Shown here piece after piece: positions 1 to 6,746 of a stretch of 37,801 nucleotides of DNA. The DNA is from Parcubacteria group bacterium (GTDB taxonomy: Bacteria; Patescibacteriota; Minisyncoccia; Phycocordibacterales; Zambryskibacteraceae): NCBI GenBank assembly GCA_028286465.1, contig JAQBRN010000011.1:1-37801 (forward strand). The letters run 5' to 3'. The notes under the pieces are model-generated. The model did no database searches and was not told the origin of the DNA. It saw nothing but the letters and a program-made list of their open reading frames with translations. How positions within the stretch are numbered: the first letter of the stretch is position 1; each line of letters begins with the position of its first letter. Both the position numbers and the translations under genes were made by a program.

Positions 1-136
1 TCTCGACCTCGTCTTCGATAGCGGGGATCTTGTTCCTCTGATAGTCGGTGCGGTTCTTGCCCATGAGAAGGACAGCTACTTCCGTAGCGATTCTTCCTGG
101 AACTCTGCCGTTGGCGTCGATGGTGTGCTTGTTCAT
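1..136 (-). CDS. rplM: 50S ribosomal protein L13, N-terminal part (cut by window edge)
   Basis: The reverse strand from 136 reads MNKHTIDANGRVPGRIATE and continues VAVLLMGKNRTDYQRNKIP. This is the start of ribosomal protein L13, whose N-terminus carries the same D-x-x-G-x-x-x-GR-x-A-x-x(I/V)A-x-L-x-GK pattern. L13 is a large-subunit protein that binds 23S rRNA early in assembly. Only 45 codons are inside the window. It lies 30 nt downstream of rplQ and is probably co-transcribed with it; rpsI would be expected next. No Shine-Dalgarno is visible before the ATG. Confidence 0.93.
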   Translation of the reverse strand, partial: MNKHTIDANGRVPGRIATEVAVLLMGKNRTDYQRNKIPAIEDEVE

Positions 137-165
137 AATGTTTCTGTTTTTGGGTCTAATTGAAA

Positions 166-516
166 TTAGACGAATTCGATGACGGCCATTGGAGCGCCGT
201 CGGTCTTACGCTGGATCATCTTCGTGATGCGAGTATAGCCTCCGGCCCGGCCCTTGTAGCCTGCCGCAAGGCCGCCTGCAGTGATCTTCTTGGCTGCATC
301 TTCTCCGACGCGGGCGATGAGCAGGCGGCGGGATGCGAGAGTTTCCTTCTTGCCTAAGGTAATGAGCTTCTCAACGAAAGGCCTGAGTTCCTTGGCCTTG
401 GCCTCGGTAGTCTTGATCTTCTGCTTCAGCACGAGCGAGCGCGCCAAAGACTTCATCAGGGCGTTCCTCTGGTTCTTTTCCCTTCCGAATTTTCTTTTGT
501 TGTTTGCGTGTCTCAT
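166..516 (-). CDS. rplQ: 50S ribosomal protein L17
   Basis: The 116-residue product opens MRHANNKRKFGREKNQRNAL, the diagnostic start of L17 (family consensus RH-x-x-x-x-KLGR-x-x-x-HR), followed by the LVLKQKIKTTEAKAKELRP helix. L17 sits near the peptide exit of the large subunit. Length is normal for bacteria (about 115-130 aa). It follows rpoA, as in most bacteria, and precedes rplM. The mRNA carries AAGGA just before the ATG, one of few SD-like sites in this ribosomal cluster, though spacing is very short. Confidence 0.96.
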   Translation of the reverse strand: MRHANNKRKFGREKNQRNALMKSLARSLVLKQKIKTTEAKAKELRPFVEKLITLGKKETLASRRLLIARVGEDAAKKITAGGLAAGYKGRAGGYTRITKMIQRKTDGAPMAVIEFV

Positions 517-565
517 ATCCTTGCTGTTTTCCTTTGTGAGGCTGCCAGTATACCTTATTTCTCCC

Positions 566-613
566 CTATTTCAACGTGATGCCAAACTCTCCGAGAGCGG
601 CGCGGATCTCCTA
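566..613 (-). other. Conserved rpoA 3' extension beyond the in-frame amber codon
   Basis: After the TAG at 611-613 the rpoA frame stays open for 14 codons encoding EIRAALGEFGITLK, then stops at TAG. The segment aligns with the end of alpha-CTD helices in other bacteria. That homology beyond a stop means recent mutation, assembly error, strain heterogeneity or stop-codon readthrough. TAG is a normal terminator elsewhere here (infA, UDG-like, 85-aa and HD genes), so genome-wide recoding is unlikely. Confidence 0.8.
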
Positions 614-1525
614 GATCCCCTTGTCGCCGAGGCCGTCGATATCATCGAGGTCCTTCTCCTTCTTCCGAGCAAGGCCTCCGACGGTGCGGATGTTTGCATT
701 GGCCAAAGCATTCTGGGTGCGGGCGCTGATGTCTAAGGATTCGATACGGGTCTTCAATACTTCTGGATCGATATCCGAGCGAAGTGCTGCGGAAGATTCT
801 TCGGGCGTCGACTCTTCTTCGACAGGCTCGTCTTCTTTGAAGCCGACAACGGCCTTCAGTTGGTTGATCATGATCTCGATCGACTGCACGAGAGCATCCT
901 GAGGAGCGATAGTGCCGTCGGTCTCGATGTGGAGGCGGAGCTTGTTGAAGTCCGTCCTGTCGCCGACGCGCATGTTCTCCACTTCGTATGAAGCGCGGCG
1001 GATCGGTGTGAAGATGCCGTCGAGAGAAATGCTGCCGATATCAACGCGGTTCTTCTCGAGCATTTCCTTGGCAACGAAGCCGAGGCCTTTCTCTGCGGTG
1101 ATCTCCATGTCGAGGTCGGCCGACTTGGTGGTCATCGTAGCGATGACCTGTTCAGGATTCAAAATCTCTACCTGGCCTGGGATCTCGAGATCGGCGGCGG
1201 TGATGGTCTTCTCGCCCTTGGCTTTCAGGGTAAGCGTCTGAGGCTCATCGGTCGTGAAGCGCATGCGGATCTTCTTCAAGTTAAGGAGGATGGTGATGAC
1301 GTCTTCCTTGACGCCCTCGATGGTCGAGAACTCGTGCGAGACGCCCTTGATCTTCACATTAGTGACGGCGACGCCGGGAAGCGAGCCCAAGATGATGCGG
1401 CGAAGCGAGTTACCGAGCGTATGTCCATACCCAGGGTAAAGACCCTCGATCTCGTAGATACCGGTGACCCCTTCCTCCTTTATGATCTTCGGCTTCGAAG
1501 GCAAAACGATGTGGTATTCAGCCAT
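611..1525 (-). CDS. rpoA: RNA polymerase subunit alpha, ended early by an in-frame TAG
   Basis: The 304-residue product has the alpha N-terminal dimerisation domain (YGHTLGNSLRRIILGSLPG near residue 33; GVKEDVITILLNLK near 70) and a C-terminal domain from about residue 235 after an acidic linker. The C-terminal domain reads LDISARTQNALANANIRTVG and then DDIDGLGDKGI before a TAG at 611-613. Beyond this TAG the same frame continues EIRAALGEFGITLK and ends at a TAG at 566-568. The continuation matches the family's last helix (typically LG-x-KSL-x-EI-x-x-x-L-x-x-x-GL). A GAG-to-TAG change is the simplest explanation, so the natural gene probably spans 566-1525. The truncated subunit keeps the assembly domain but loses the last alpha-CTD helix. 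It lies between rpsD and rplQ, with tandem TATAAT hexamers just upstream. Confidence 0.95.
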   Translation of the reverse strand: MAEYHIVLPSKPKIIKEEGVTGIYEIEGLYPGYGHTLGNSLRRIILGSLPGVAVTNVKIKGVSHEFSTIEGVKEDVITILLNLKKIRMRFTTDEPQTLTLKAKGEKTITAADLEIPGQVEILNPEQVIATMTTKSADLDMEITAEKGLGFVAKEMLEKNRVDIGSISLDGIFTPIRRASYEVENMRVGDRTDFNKLRLHIETDGTIAPQDALVQSIEIMINQLKAVVGFKEDEPVEEESTPEESSAALRSDIDPEVLKTRIESLDISARTQNALANANIRTVGGLARKKEKDLDDIDGLGDKGI

Positions 1526-1536
1526 GTAAATGTTTA

Positions 1537-1556
1537 ATTATATTCTTTAAATTATA
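1537..1556 (-). promoter_or_regulatory. Tandem TATAAT hexamers upstream of rpoA
   Basis: On the minus strand TATAAT occurs at 1556-1551 and again at 1542-1537, separated by 8 nt. The second ends 11 nt before the rpoA ATG. They suggest an internal promoter inside the ribosomal operon giving a leader of only a few nucleotides. No clear -35 box is visible. Confidence 0.5.
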
Positions 1557-1588
1557 CGCTATTCTTGCGTTTGTAGCAACTTCGTGTC

Positions 1589-2194
1589 TTATCTTGAGTA
1601 GTACTCAAGCACCACGGCGAGGTCGAACTGCGCTTCAGTAGGAACAAATGTCGGCAAACCCGTAACCGTCGCCTCGCGCTTCGAGGACTCGACCTTGATC
1701 CACGACGGAGCGGAGCTTCCCTTCTGGCGTTCCTCGACGTCCTGGAAGAGGGCGCTCTTCGAGCTTCCTTCTCTGATGCCGACGACGTCATTCTCTTTCA
1801 CTATCATTGATGGGATGGTAACGCGGCGTCCGTTGACCGTGACGTGCCCATGGCTTGCAGCTTGGCGCGCCTGAAGGCGGGTTTTCGCGAAGCCTGCCCT
1901 GTAGAGGGTGTTGTCGAGACGAGTTTCGACGGAGCGGAAGAGCGACTGGACGGGGTCCTTTTCAAGAAGGGCCTTTTTGGCGTACTTTGAGAACTGCTTC
2001 TCGGTGACACCATAGGTGAAGCGGGCCTTCTGCTTCTCAAGGAGCTGCTGACCGAATTGAGACTTCGGACGGGTCGGCATGGTGCCGGCCTTCTCCTTCC
2101 TCGAATTCGTCATGGCGAATCTCGGGGTCTGGGTCTTCTCGTATATTGGTGCGCCGACGCGGCGCGCGATCTTGTATCTAGGTCCTGTTTTCAT
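1589..2194 (-). CDS. rpsD: 30S ribosomal protein S4
   Basis: The 201-residue protein has the S4 N-terminal domain (KTGPRYKIARRVG, FGQQLLEKQKARFTYGVTEK) and the S4 RNA-binding fold at about residues 90-150 (RLDNTLYRAGFAKTRLQARQ, SHGHVTVNGRRVTIPSMIV). S4 is a primary 16S rRNA-binding protein that starts assembly of the small-subunit body. Length is typical. It sits between rpsK and rpoA, the standard order. A TAACAT hexamer lies 6 nt before the ATG, a weak match to the leaderless pattern seen elsewhere. Confidence 0.97.
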   Translation of the reverse strand: MKTGPRYKIARRVGAPIYEKTQTPRFAMTNSRKEKAGTMPTRPKSQFGQQLLEKQKARFTYGVTEKQFSKYAKKALLEKDPVQSLFRSVETRLDNTLYRAGFAKTRLQARQAASHGHVTVNGRRVTIPSMIVKENDVVGIREGSSKSALFQDVEERQKGSSAPSWIKVESSKREATVTGLPTFVPTEAQFDLAVVLEYYSR

Positions 2195-2215
2195 ATGTAT
2201 ATGTTATGCCTCTCT

Positions 2216-2659
2216 TTATGCCCTTCGTGGTCGAGGCGGCTTCGGGCCATTGTGAGGGACCGGAGTCATGTCGACGATGGTCGTGAGGTTGATGCCCTTC
2301 GAGATAAAGCCGCGAATGGCAGATTCGCGGCCGGAACCGACACCCTTCACGACGACGCGGACTTCCTTCATGCCGAAGGCAGCTGCTTTCTCGCCGAGAA
2401 CTTCGCCGATCTTCGCTGCTGCGAAGGGAGTTCCCTTCTTAGCACCGCGGAAACCGAGCGCGCCGGACGTCGACCAGGCAAGAGTATTGCCCTTCGTGTC
2501 GGCGAGGACGAGCTTCGTATTGTTGTATGTCGACTCAACGTTCAAAATGCCGCTCTCAAAGCGCTTTTTCGATGAAGACTTTTGTGCGGATGCGGCAACT
2601 GCGGCAGTATCGACTACCGGTGCCTCACCCTCTGCGGTTGTAATTTTTTTCTTTCCCAT
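2216..2659 (-). CDS. rpsK: 30S ribosomal protein S11 with N-terminal extension
   Basis: The core (GILNVESTYNNTKLVLADTK, GFRGAKKGTPFAAAKIGEVL, KGVGSGRESAIRGF) and the C-terminal PVPHNGPKPPRPRRA are unmistakable S11, a platform protein next to the mRNA exit channel. The first 32 residues are an Ala/Ser/Lys-rich extension absent or shorter in most bacteria. It lies 22 nt upstream of rpsD and 34 nt downstream of rpsM. Confidence 0.97.
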   Translation of the reverse strand: MGKKKITTAEGEAPVVDTAAVAASAQKSSSKKRFESGILNVESTYNNTKLVLADTKGNTLAWSTSGALGFRGAKKGTPFAAAKIGEVLGEKAAAFGMKEVRVVVKGVGSGRESAIRGFISKGINLTTIVDMTPVPHNGPKPPRPRRA

Positions 2660-2693
2660 AACTCAATCAGTGTTGTGTGTGATTACGTGTGTT

Positions 2694-3074
2694 TTATGTC
2701 TTCTCGGCGACCCTTCTGCCCGTACCCATGGTCTTTCTCACATTGCCTCGGCGGGTTCTCGAGTTCGTCTTCGTTCTCTGTCCGCGTACCGGGAGGCCGC
2801 GAGTGTGGCGGACGCCTCTGTAGGCCTTGATGTCCTTCAGGCGCTTCACGTTTGCCGAAACTTCTCTCTTCAGGTCTCCTTCGAGGGTCAAGGTCTCAAT
2901 GATGACGCGGATCTTGTTCTCTTCTTCGATAGAAATGGCGGTAGGTTTCTTCGACCCATCGACACCGGCATCCTTAAGGATGGACACGGCACGGGAACGG
3001 CCAATGCCGAAGAGGACCGTGAGGCCGATATCAATACGCTTTTCGTCTGGAATGGTGATGCCGAGGATTCTCAT
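2694..3074 (-). CDS. rpsM: 30S ribosomal protein S13
   Basis: The 126-residue protein starts [20 protein letters not shown] and has the S13 signature SILKDAG, DIKAYRGVRHTRGLPVRGQR and a basic tail (RTKTNSRTRRGNVRKTMG). S13 is a head protein contacting the P-site tRNA and bridge B1. Its ATG overlaps the rpmJ stop codon by one base (TAATG), suggesting translational coupling. Confidence 0.97.
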   Translation of the reverse strand: MRILGITIPDEKRIDIGLTVLFGIGRSRAVSILKDAGVDGSKKPTAISIEEENKIRVIIETLTLEGDLKREVSANVKRLKDIKAYRGVRHTRGLPVRGQRTKTNSRTRRGNVRKTMGTGRRVAEKT

Positions 3075-3190
3075 TAACCTTGTCTCTGTTTATGGCGGGC
3101 ATTAGCCTTGCAAATCACATACACATAGCCCTTTCTGCGGACTATTTGGCATTGTGTACACATTTTCTTGACTGATGCCTTTACTTTCAT
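3074..3190 (-). CDS. rpmJ: 50S ribosomal protein L36
   Basis: A 38-codon gene: the reverse strand reads [20 protein letters not shown] and then [18 protein letters not shown]. This is L36 with its zinc-binding set C-x2-C-x12-C-x4-H. L36 is the smallest large-subunit protein. It falls in the classic infA-rpmJ-rpsM-rpsK order, and its TAA overlaps the rpsM ATG. It is easily missed because of its size. Confidence 0.96.
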   Translation of the reverse strand: MKVKASVKKMCTQCQIVRRKGYVYVICKANARHKQRQG

Positions 3191-3226
3191 AGGAATTGCT
3201 ATTTTAGCTTAAACCGAGTTTTTTGT

Positions 3227-3442
3227 CTAGAGACGCTTTACGATCCGGGCTTTGCCGCCATAGGGCTCGAGCTCCAAGGACACTCTGTCTCCGACCAAAA
3301 CACGGATTCGATGAAGGCGCATTTTGCCCGAAAGGTAGGTCAAAATAGGTTCCTGTTCCCCGTCGATCTGGACGCGGAACATGATATTCGGCAAGGCTTC
3401 GACGACGGTACCGGTGCGCTCGAGTTCTTTATTGGTAGGCAT
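3227..3442 (-). CDS. infA: Translation initiation factor IF-1
   Basis: The 71-residue protein is one S1/OB-fold domain (GTVVEALPNIMFRVQIDGE, LSGKMRLHRIRVLVGDRVSL, GGKARIVKRL), the normal size for IF-1. IF-1 binds the ribosomal A site during initiation. It appears to be the first gene of the ribosomal unit: a TAGAAT box ends 7 nt before its ATG. No SD is visible, so initiation may be leaderless. Confidence 0.96.
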   Translation of the reverse strand: MPTNKELERTGTVVEALPNIMFRVQIDGEQEPILTYLSGKMRLHRIRVLVGDRVSLELEPYGGKARIVKRL

Positions 3443-3449
3443 TACAAGG

Positions 3450-3455
3450 ATTCTA
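3450..3455 (-). promoter_or_regulatory. -10 box TAGAAT, leaderless-type, infA operon
   Basis: TAGAAT on the minus strand ends 7 nt before the infA ATG, placing transcription start at or next to the A of the AUG. Confidence 0.6.
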
Positions 3456-3479
3456 TACCGAAATGGCCGTATTTCATAG

Positions 3480-4856
3480 CTACTTAACGGGGTTCTTCTT
3501 TATGGTGATGTCGCTAGGGAGGCTTGGGAAGGATGTTTTCCAGAACGGACGGATGATGGCGTCGGCGCTCGCTACCCCGGGATAATTTTTAAGGATCGAA
3601 CCGAGATCGTTCTTGCTCTGTCCCGAAAGGTCTTTCTTGAGAGCCGCTTCGTCGACTACCCACACTGCGGTCGTGGTGCCGGAAACCTGGAAGCTGATCT
3701 GGGTAGCGGTGAGGAGGTTGTCCGGAGCCGAGCCCGAGAAGGAGAATGCGAGATCTTCAAGATTCGGAATGGCGATGGTCTGACTTGCCGGGAGAGAGAG
3801 CTTTTTGTCCTTTATATATTCATCGAGATCGCTTCTCTTGAATATCACTCCGAAGAAGTCGCCCTTTTCATTGATATTGACCGTACTTCCCGTCGAGCTC
3901 GACTGGGGCAGGTCTGCGTAAGCAATAGTTGAAAGGCTTGGGAAAAGTACGAAGTCGGCGGGAACCTGCGCCTGCGCTTCTTCTATAAGCTCGGTTTTGA
4001 GCGAGGCTTCGAGGCTCGTTTTTCCTGCGGCGAGGGCTTCGGGAGTGACTCCCTTCTCCGTACCGACGAGTCCGCCCGTCATAGGAGTTTTCGATCGAGC
4101 GTAGATAGTCGAGAAGCGCGCATCACCCTTCAATCCCGGCAGGGTAAAGTCGGTCAAACCGATGTTGTAGCTTTCGCCGGGCTGATCGGCCGTCACGGTA
4201 ATCTCAAGTGAGCCTGGTCCGGCAGAGGTCTTCCCGGGAATAGAGATGTCTTGTCCGACCCTGTAGATCTTGCCGTCCGTCGTTTGGAAGCGGGTCGTCT
4301 TCACGAGCGTTTGTGGCGCGGCGCTTGCGTTGTTATAAACAATGATGCTGCCGCTCGCCTTTCTCGAGACCTGTGTTTCTCCGGAGGCTTGGACTGCAAG
4401 ACCCTTTTGGTCGGAGATCTTCACGACGCTGAAGAGAAGGATGCCGTCTCCGCCGGTTTTGTATGCTGTCAGAATGTCATTTGAGAATGTGAGCGGAGCC
4501 GACTTCGGCGTATAGGCAAGCGTCGCGCTTCTCATGAAGGAGAAGACGGCGAAGACAACGACGATAAGGCCTACAGCCGCCGCTATCCAGATGCCTTTCC
4601 GAGATGAGCCGTTGCCCTTCTTCGGCTCTCTATACATCGAGGCCTTCATGCGCGGGAGGACTGTTTCCCTCACCGGTTCGCGCACTTCTTCTTCAACGTG
4701 CTCCTTATGGATGGGTATTTCTATACCGTTCTTGCCTTCGTGCACGGGCTCGCGATCTTCCGCGCGGCGCGATCGATGACGTCTGTCCTCGGGAATAGGA
4801 ACATCCCTGATGGATCGCTTGCTCGAAGGTATGATATCTTCAACGTTTCTAGGCAT
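3480..4856 (-). CDS. Baseplate-J-like single-pass membrane protein
   Basis: The 458-residue protein has a charged Arg/Glu-rich cytoplasmic N-terminus (1-85), one transmembrane helix near 88-108 (IWIAAAVGLIVVVFAVFSF) and a large extracytoplasmic part. The outer region includes KASGSIIVYNNASAAPQTLV, a segment starting TTRFQTTDGKIYRV and VTADQPGESYNIG, which resemble the beta-rich baseplate J/gp47 family that CPR genomes commonly encode. No other phage gene is nearby, so a cell-envelope role is more likely than a phage tail. It is downstream of the ASKHA gene (4914-5819), 57 nt away. TACAAT lies 10 nt before the ATG. Function unknown. Confidence 0.7.
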   Translation of the reverse strand: MPRNVEDIIPSSKRSIRDVPIPEDRRHRSRRAEDREPVHEGKNGIEIPIHKEHVEEEVREPVRETVLPRMKASMYREPKKGNGSSRKGIWIAAAVGLIVVVFAVFSFMRSATLAYTPKSAPLTFSNDILTAYKTGGDGILLFSVVKISDQKGLAVQASGETQVSRKASGSIIVYNNASAAPQTLVKTTRFQTTDGKIYRVGQDISIPGKTSAGPGSLEITVTADQPGESYNIGLTDFTLPGLKGDARFSTIYARSKTPMTGGLVGTEKGVTPEALAAGKTSLEASLKTELIEEAQAQVPADFVLFPSLSTIAYADLPQSSSTGSTVNINEKGDFFGVIFKRSDLDEYIKDKKLSLPASQTIAIPNLEDLAFSFSGSAPDNLLTATQISFQVSGTTTAVWVVDEAALKKDLSGQSKNDLGSILKNYPGVASADAIIRPFWKTSFPSLPSDITIKKNPVK

Positions 4857-4913
4857 TGCTTGTTGTATTGTATCTCATAATACCTCTTCGCGTTTCTCAG
4901 AACTGGGGAGAAG

Positions 4914-5819
4914 TCATAAGAAAAGATTCGAGAAGGTCAGAAGAATGGCCAGGCGCTCGTTCGGAAGAGCAGTGCCGTCGAACTTCACCATCTCCCTTAT
5001 AAAGCCGTTCTCGGAACCGAACGGGATGATACGCGCCTTCGGCAGGAGCGATCCGAGGAGATCTTTGCTCCCTGGATAGTCATCCGATATTAAGAAGACG
5101 TTCCCGGATGAGAATTCTTCCGAACGTTCCTTCGAAAGTTCGTTCCAAAAGGCATTCCATTCGAGCTGTTTTTCCTTCAGGCCCAATGTCCCCAATGGCA
5201 TCGAGTGGTGCGTATGGAAGGCGCCCTTGTTCATGGAAAGAATATCCGTGGTGTGCCCGGTCATATCGACGAAGAGCGCCGGCTCGATATCCTGGAAAGC
5301 ATGATCGACGACTTTCGAGAACATGACGGTGAAATTCTGCGGACTGACCCCCTCCTTGATGCCGAAAGCGCGGATGATCTCGTCTTCGATCTGTCGTAAG
5401 AGCCGTACCTGCGTGGCGCTGTGAAGACCCTGATCGCTTGCGAAGAGTTCCATGTCGCTCTCGTAGCGCCCCATAAGATCCGAAACGAAGTCCGACTGCG
5501 AATTGCCGAGCTTCGATACGAACCAAGGAGAAGAAAAGGAAATAATGCAGTGGTTGATCGAGCTCGGATATCCCTTTTTACTTAAAAGAAGCGTCCCTTC
5601 TCTGAAGGCAACGCCGAGCGCATCACGAAGAGCGAGGAGCATGGCATGCTCGATGCGCACGAAGTCGAAATCGGGTTTATGAGCGAACGGCACGCGAGTG
5701 GTGACCACAAGCTCGGGCAGAGCCTGTTCGCGCACGCCCGAAAGTCCGACCCCGACGGACGCCGAAGCGATATCGACGAGAAGGACGGAGTGCGTATCCG
5801 GTTTGGAGAAAATACCCAT
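4914..5819 (-). CDS. Actin-like (ASKHA) ATPase-fold protein, PilM/FtsA-like
   Basis: The 301-residue protein has phosphate-1-like VLLVDIASASVGVGLSG (13-29) and phosphate-2-like ALFVDMTGHTTDILSMNKG (about 195), the usual ASKHA pattern D-x-x-(G/S) ... D-x-x-G-x-T-T-D. A possible adenosine loop is IIPFGSENGF near the C-terminus. It has no signal peptide or membrane segment, so it is cytoplasmic. Overall similarity to PilM or FtsA is low, and it could be catalytically degenerate. The single-pass baseplate-J-like gene follows it, so the two may form a cytoplasmic ATPase/membrane-protein pair. TAGAAT lies 6 nt before the ATG. Confidence 0.6.
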   Translation of the reverse strand: MGIFSKPDTHSVLLVDIASASVGVGLSGVREQALPELVVTTRVPFAHKPDFDFVRIEHAMLLALRDALGVAFREGTLLLSKKGYPSSINHCIISFSSPWFVSKLGNSQSDFVSDLMGRYESDMELFASDQGLHSATQVRLLRQIEDEIIRAFGIKEGVSPQNFTVMFSKVVDHAFQDIEPALFVDMTGHTTDILSMNKGAFHTHHSMPLGTLGLKEKQLEWNAFWNELSKERSEEFSSGNVFLISDDYPGSKDLLGSLLPKARIIPFGSENGFIREMVKFDGTALPNERLAILLTFSNLFL

Positions 5820-5825
5820 ATGAAT

Positions 5826-5831
5826 ATTCTA
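5826..5831 (-). promoter_or_regulatory. -10 box TAGAAT, leaderless-type, ASKHA gene
   Basis: TAGAAT on the minus strand ends exactly 6 nt before the ATG at 5819; no SD lies between them. Confidence 0.6.
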
Positions 5832-5833
5832 CA

Positions 5834-6727
5834 CTAATCCTTGATCAAAATAATCCCGATTATGAGGAGGCAAAAGAGGAAAAGTTTCTTATGAATATTC
5901 TTGCGGTGAAGATTCTCTTTGAATACTCGCGGTAAGAGCGTATGGCCGGCCATAGCATAGAAAAGAAGAAAGAATGGAGAGGTCATGGTAATCCCCTTCA
6001 CGACGCTCACCGAGGTTACGGAAATAGCCGAACTCTCGGTCAATTGTCCGAGGAAAGTAAAGCCCTCTTCGATAAGGAAAATCGGTGAAAGCTTCAGAAA
6101 GAGCGGCCAAGAAAGCATTACGTCTCTGCGCACTCTTTTGAGAAAAAGGAGCGATACACCGAAGACAAGACATAATGCCGACTCCCCGATCACGGCCGTG
6201 CTTACGGTCACCCCTTCATCGAAGAGAAGCTTCAAGAGCACTCCCTCGAAAGCGAGAAAAAGGGCCGCGACCGTAATAAGCCACACCGCCTTACTGAATC
6301 GGAAGCGGCCTTTCGAATTGTGAAGCGCGAGGCTAAAGACGCTTACAACGATAAGCGCGATACCTATGTACTGTCTGACGGCAAGCATTTCTCCAACGAT
6401 GAGGAATGCGAGTACGGGCACGAAGATCCTTTCAATAGCGAGAAAGGCTATTGCCACGGAGGTATCATCGGTCTTGAGCGCTTTGTAGTATGGGATGAGA
6501 TATCCGAAACCCACAAATCCCAAAGCAAGAAATATCGGAAGAGTACGGAGCGGCGGAATGACCGGAGGATTCAAGAAAAACAGAACCGGCATAAAAACAA
6601 GATTGAAAAGTGACGCGTAGAAGGTCAGCGTCAGCGGATGCCGGAATGCTTTATTGCTGAGGAAGTTGTCGAGCGTTTCTGCGACTGCATAGAATGCGGG
6701 CGCGATAAAGGCGAAGAAAAGCCACAT
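5834..6727 (-). CDS. EamA/DMT-family transporter
   Basis: The 297-residue protein is almost entirely hydrophobic with about ten predicted membrane helices in two repeats, the EamA (drug/metabolite transporter) layout. Repeat landmarks are TFYASLFNLVFMPVLFFLNP, FLAIERIFVPVLAFLIVGEM and, in the second half, SVVKGITMTSPFFLLFYAM. DMT proteins export or exchange metabolites across the inner membrane; the substrate cannot be read from sequence. It lies 14 nt upstream of the ASKHA gene and has its own TACAAT box. Confidence 0.8.
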   Translation of the reverse strand: MWLFFAFIAPAFYAVAETLDNFLSNKAFRHPLTLTFYASLFNLVFMPVLFFLNPPVIPPLRTLPIFLALGFVGFGYLIPYYKALKTDDTSVAIAFLAIERIFVPVLAFLIVGEMLAVRQYIGIALIVVSVFSLALHNSKGRFRFSKAVWLITVAALFLAFEGVLLKLLFDEGVTVSTAVIGESALCLVFGVSLLFLKRVRRDVMLSWPLFLKLSPIFLIEEGFTFLGQLTESSAISVTSVSVVKGITMTSPFFLLFYAMAGHTLLPRVFKENLHRKNIHKKLFLFCLLIIGIILIKD

Positions 6728-6733
6728 TTAAAA

Positions 6734-6739
6734 ATTGTA
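6734..6739 (-). promoter_or_regulatory. -10 box TACAAT, leaderless-type, DMT transporter
   Basis: TACAAT on the minus strand ends 6 nt before the ATG at 6727, with no room for an SD. Confidence 0.6.
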
Positions 6740-6746
6740 GCACCTT

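Noticed and set aside
3480-4856. Baseplate J-like gene as evidence of a prophage or tailed-phage remnant
   Set aside because: No other phage genes, integrase or attachment sites are nearby; the protein has a membrane helix and a housekeeping-type start, and this family is common in CPR chromosomes.
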